Origin: Scylla paramamosain
Taxonomy: Eukaryota > Arthropoda > Malacostraca > Decapoda > Portunidae
DNA: 64,000 nt
Reading direction: 5' to 3'
Assembly (NCBI RefSeq): GCF_035594125.1
Contig: NC_087163.1
Coordinates: 1,565,001-1,629,000, forward strand
Position 1 is the first letter of the stretch. Each line of letters starts with the position of its first letter. The notes below the pieces were generated by a model. The model did no database searches, had not been told where the DNA came from, and saw only the letters and a program-made list of their open reading frames with translations. Below, piece after piece: positions 62,604 through 64,000 of this stretch. The position numbers were made by a program, and so were the translations under genes.

Positions 62604-64000
62604 CAATATAAGTAAAACTGTTCACATTATAAGGATGACTGAGGGATCTTCACTATCGGCGTCTTGTGTCTTAGTGACTCACGAAACTTGGGTGCCGCTC
62701 ATGATGACCAGACATAACTAAACAGAAGTATGAGAACAACTTGCTTATCCTCTGAGGAGAGATTTTGTTGAGTCATTACGTTGATAGGTTGTCTCTGCGT
62801 CCTTCATCAAGATTGGGTGTGATCTGCTCGCCTACTACACATTGACTTGCGGGTTCTGTAGCTGGTCGCGGAGTGGCTGGCGGACATCGCTGCCTGAGAG
62901 CTTAGTAAAAGTGCAAGGGGTTTATCTTTCACAATGTTCTTACCAATTTTGTGACGGAGGCTTCTTATTTCAGCGTTCGCCTTTACTAAGCGTTGAGTGT
63001 GCAATCCTTACAGTGTGTCGCGGCGATGATCCGTCGTGCCGCTGTGTATTGACCCTTGGTGAAGAATCTGTTGGGCGGAGAGGGGTGCGCCGCGTCCCGG
63101 AATGAATAATAAAAGGCGGGCGGCCTGTGATGGCTTGGACAATGACGCTTTAAGAGGAACGACACCGGTCCAAATTTGCATATGAAACGGTGATGTTTGT
63201 TAATTGTTTCACATTGAAAACGAACATTAAAGGTGACAACAGGGATGGAGACTCGTTGGGATACAGTCTGGCTCACTCATTTGGATCAAGTGCGCCATTT
63301 ATGGATATTACCTGTAGGCTCACGGCTGCGATGTGTTCCTTTAAGCGGGACTCTGCGGTGCCGGCGTGTGGCTGACTGACTGAGCGAGGAGGTTGTTGTA
63401 GTTTTAGCTGAGAGCATGAAAACGTGAACCAGGGAAGTAATTTATGGTGAAGCGCGATAGTAGGCCTTAGCTTGGCCGCAACACCGCTGACGAGAAGCCC
63501 GCGTCAACACACCAAAGCAGCGGGCAGGCGGCGTGACAGTAACGAAGTTAGGGAAGAAGCGTTAGCCTTGCCTGCAGAAGGACATAAGGATAGGTTCGTG
63601 TTGTCAGTAATGCCATCCAGTTATCTCCTCTTCCACTTAGCGGCAGGTGTTTCCGGGTAGTGTCTAGTTCCCTTAACCTTCGACTCTCCCCAAGGGACTT
63701 TTCGTTTCTCCCCGGGCCGTATCTCTCACCCGCAAATACCAGCCGTCCCTCCTTAAGTTAGTAACCCCCGGTGCCACGCTTAGCCACGCTTGGCGGTAAG
63801 GTATTCGCCTCGCCAATAAGAGGGTTGGGGGCGGGGGGGAAGAGTCGTGTTTCAGCTCAGGCTTGATCCTTCCATTTTGTGCAACTCACGACTTGTTGTT
63901 CCGATATTAATTGGCTGAGTTCGGTGCGTGTCCAATTCTGCTGAAACTTTTGCTGCCGCCGGCAAAGTCACAATAATAAATTCTGTCCGGCGGAGGGCGG
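62604..64000. other. Unique GC-moderate sequence without a callable gene
   Basis: Frames of up to 96 codons on both strands, no domain. CpG frequency stays fairly high. A tRNA-like word at about 63790-63825 was examined and rejected. Confidence 0.45.

Noticed and set aside
63785..63835. tRNA-like sequence (TGGCGGTAAGG resembling an A box, then CGCCTCGCCAATAAGAGG)
   Set aside because: The expected GGTTCGAATCC-type B box is replaced by a G run, and no acceptor stem pairing was found. A tRNA-derived SINE head remains possible but unsupported.

Overview
The window is arthropod nuclear DNA and most resembles a decapod crustacean, probably a brachyuran crab. Four things point there. Long, nearly perfect (GA)n, (CA)n and (GAG)n microsatellites occur every few hundred bases. 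Three decayed non-LTR retrotransposon pieces carry a reverse-transcriptase C-terminal motif series that I associate with crab genomes. One decayed copy of a dispersed repeat common in decapods is present. There is also a 172-bp tract of the arthropod telomere pentamer (TTAGG on the minus strand). Species assignment is from memory of these families, not from a search.

No complete protein-coding gene can be called. Most long open frames are microsatellites read through (poly-RE/SL, HT/CV, E, S, P, Y) and are not genes. What remains is a few low-confidence candidates: a 58-bp internal exon with clean splice signals (43559-43616, +), a 33-codon first exon ending at a good donor (61619-61717, -), a 177-bp exon-like interval (37859-38035, +), and several low-complexity-free open frames (41357-41938 -, 51421-51798 -, 37068-37529 -, 37147-37380 +). 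The window is best read as intergenic or long-intron DNA, perhaps with promoter-like CpG-rich islands near 62.1-62.6 kb, 47.0 kb and 11.55-12.0 kb.

Layout. 0-5 kb: purine-rich DNA, unique sequence and (GT)/(CA) arrays. 4.4-16 kb: GA, GT and CA arrays, four copies (A-D) of a ~200-220 bp inverted-repeat transposon family, a 118-127 bp tandem repeat and the first LINE piece. 16-24.3 kb: tetranucleotide, 66-bp and 60-bp tandem repeats and a TTAA-flanked MITE. 25-30.5 kb: an extreme purine/pyrimidine-biased domain built from GA and GAG arrays. 31-41 kb: unique DNA with LINE pieces, compound arrays, a ~278-bp (AT)n/(CA)n tract and the telomere-like tract. 41-64 kb: mostly unique DNA with more arrays, two further TTAA-flanked MITEs, two more copies of the inverted-repeat family, and a GC-rich right end.

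The clearest non-routine content is the mobile-element record. At least eight copies of one small inverted-repeat (Harbinger-like) family and three TTAA-flanked (piggyBac-like) miniature elements lie in 64 kb. Internal tandem repeats of 60, 66, ~79 and ~118-127 bp are also present. I see no sign of an undescribed multi-gene system.
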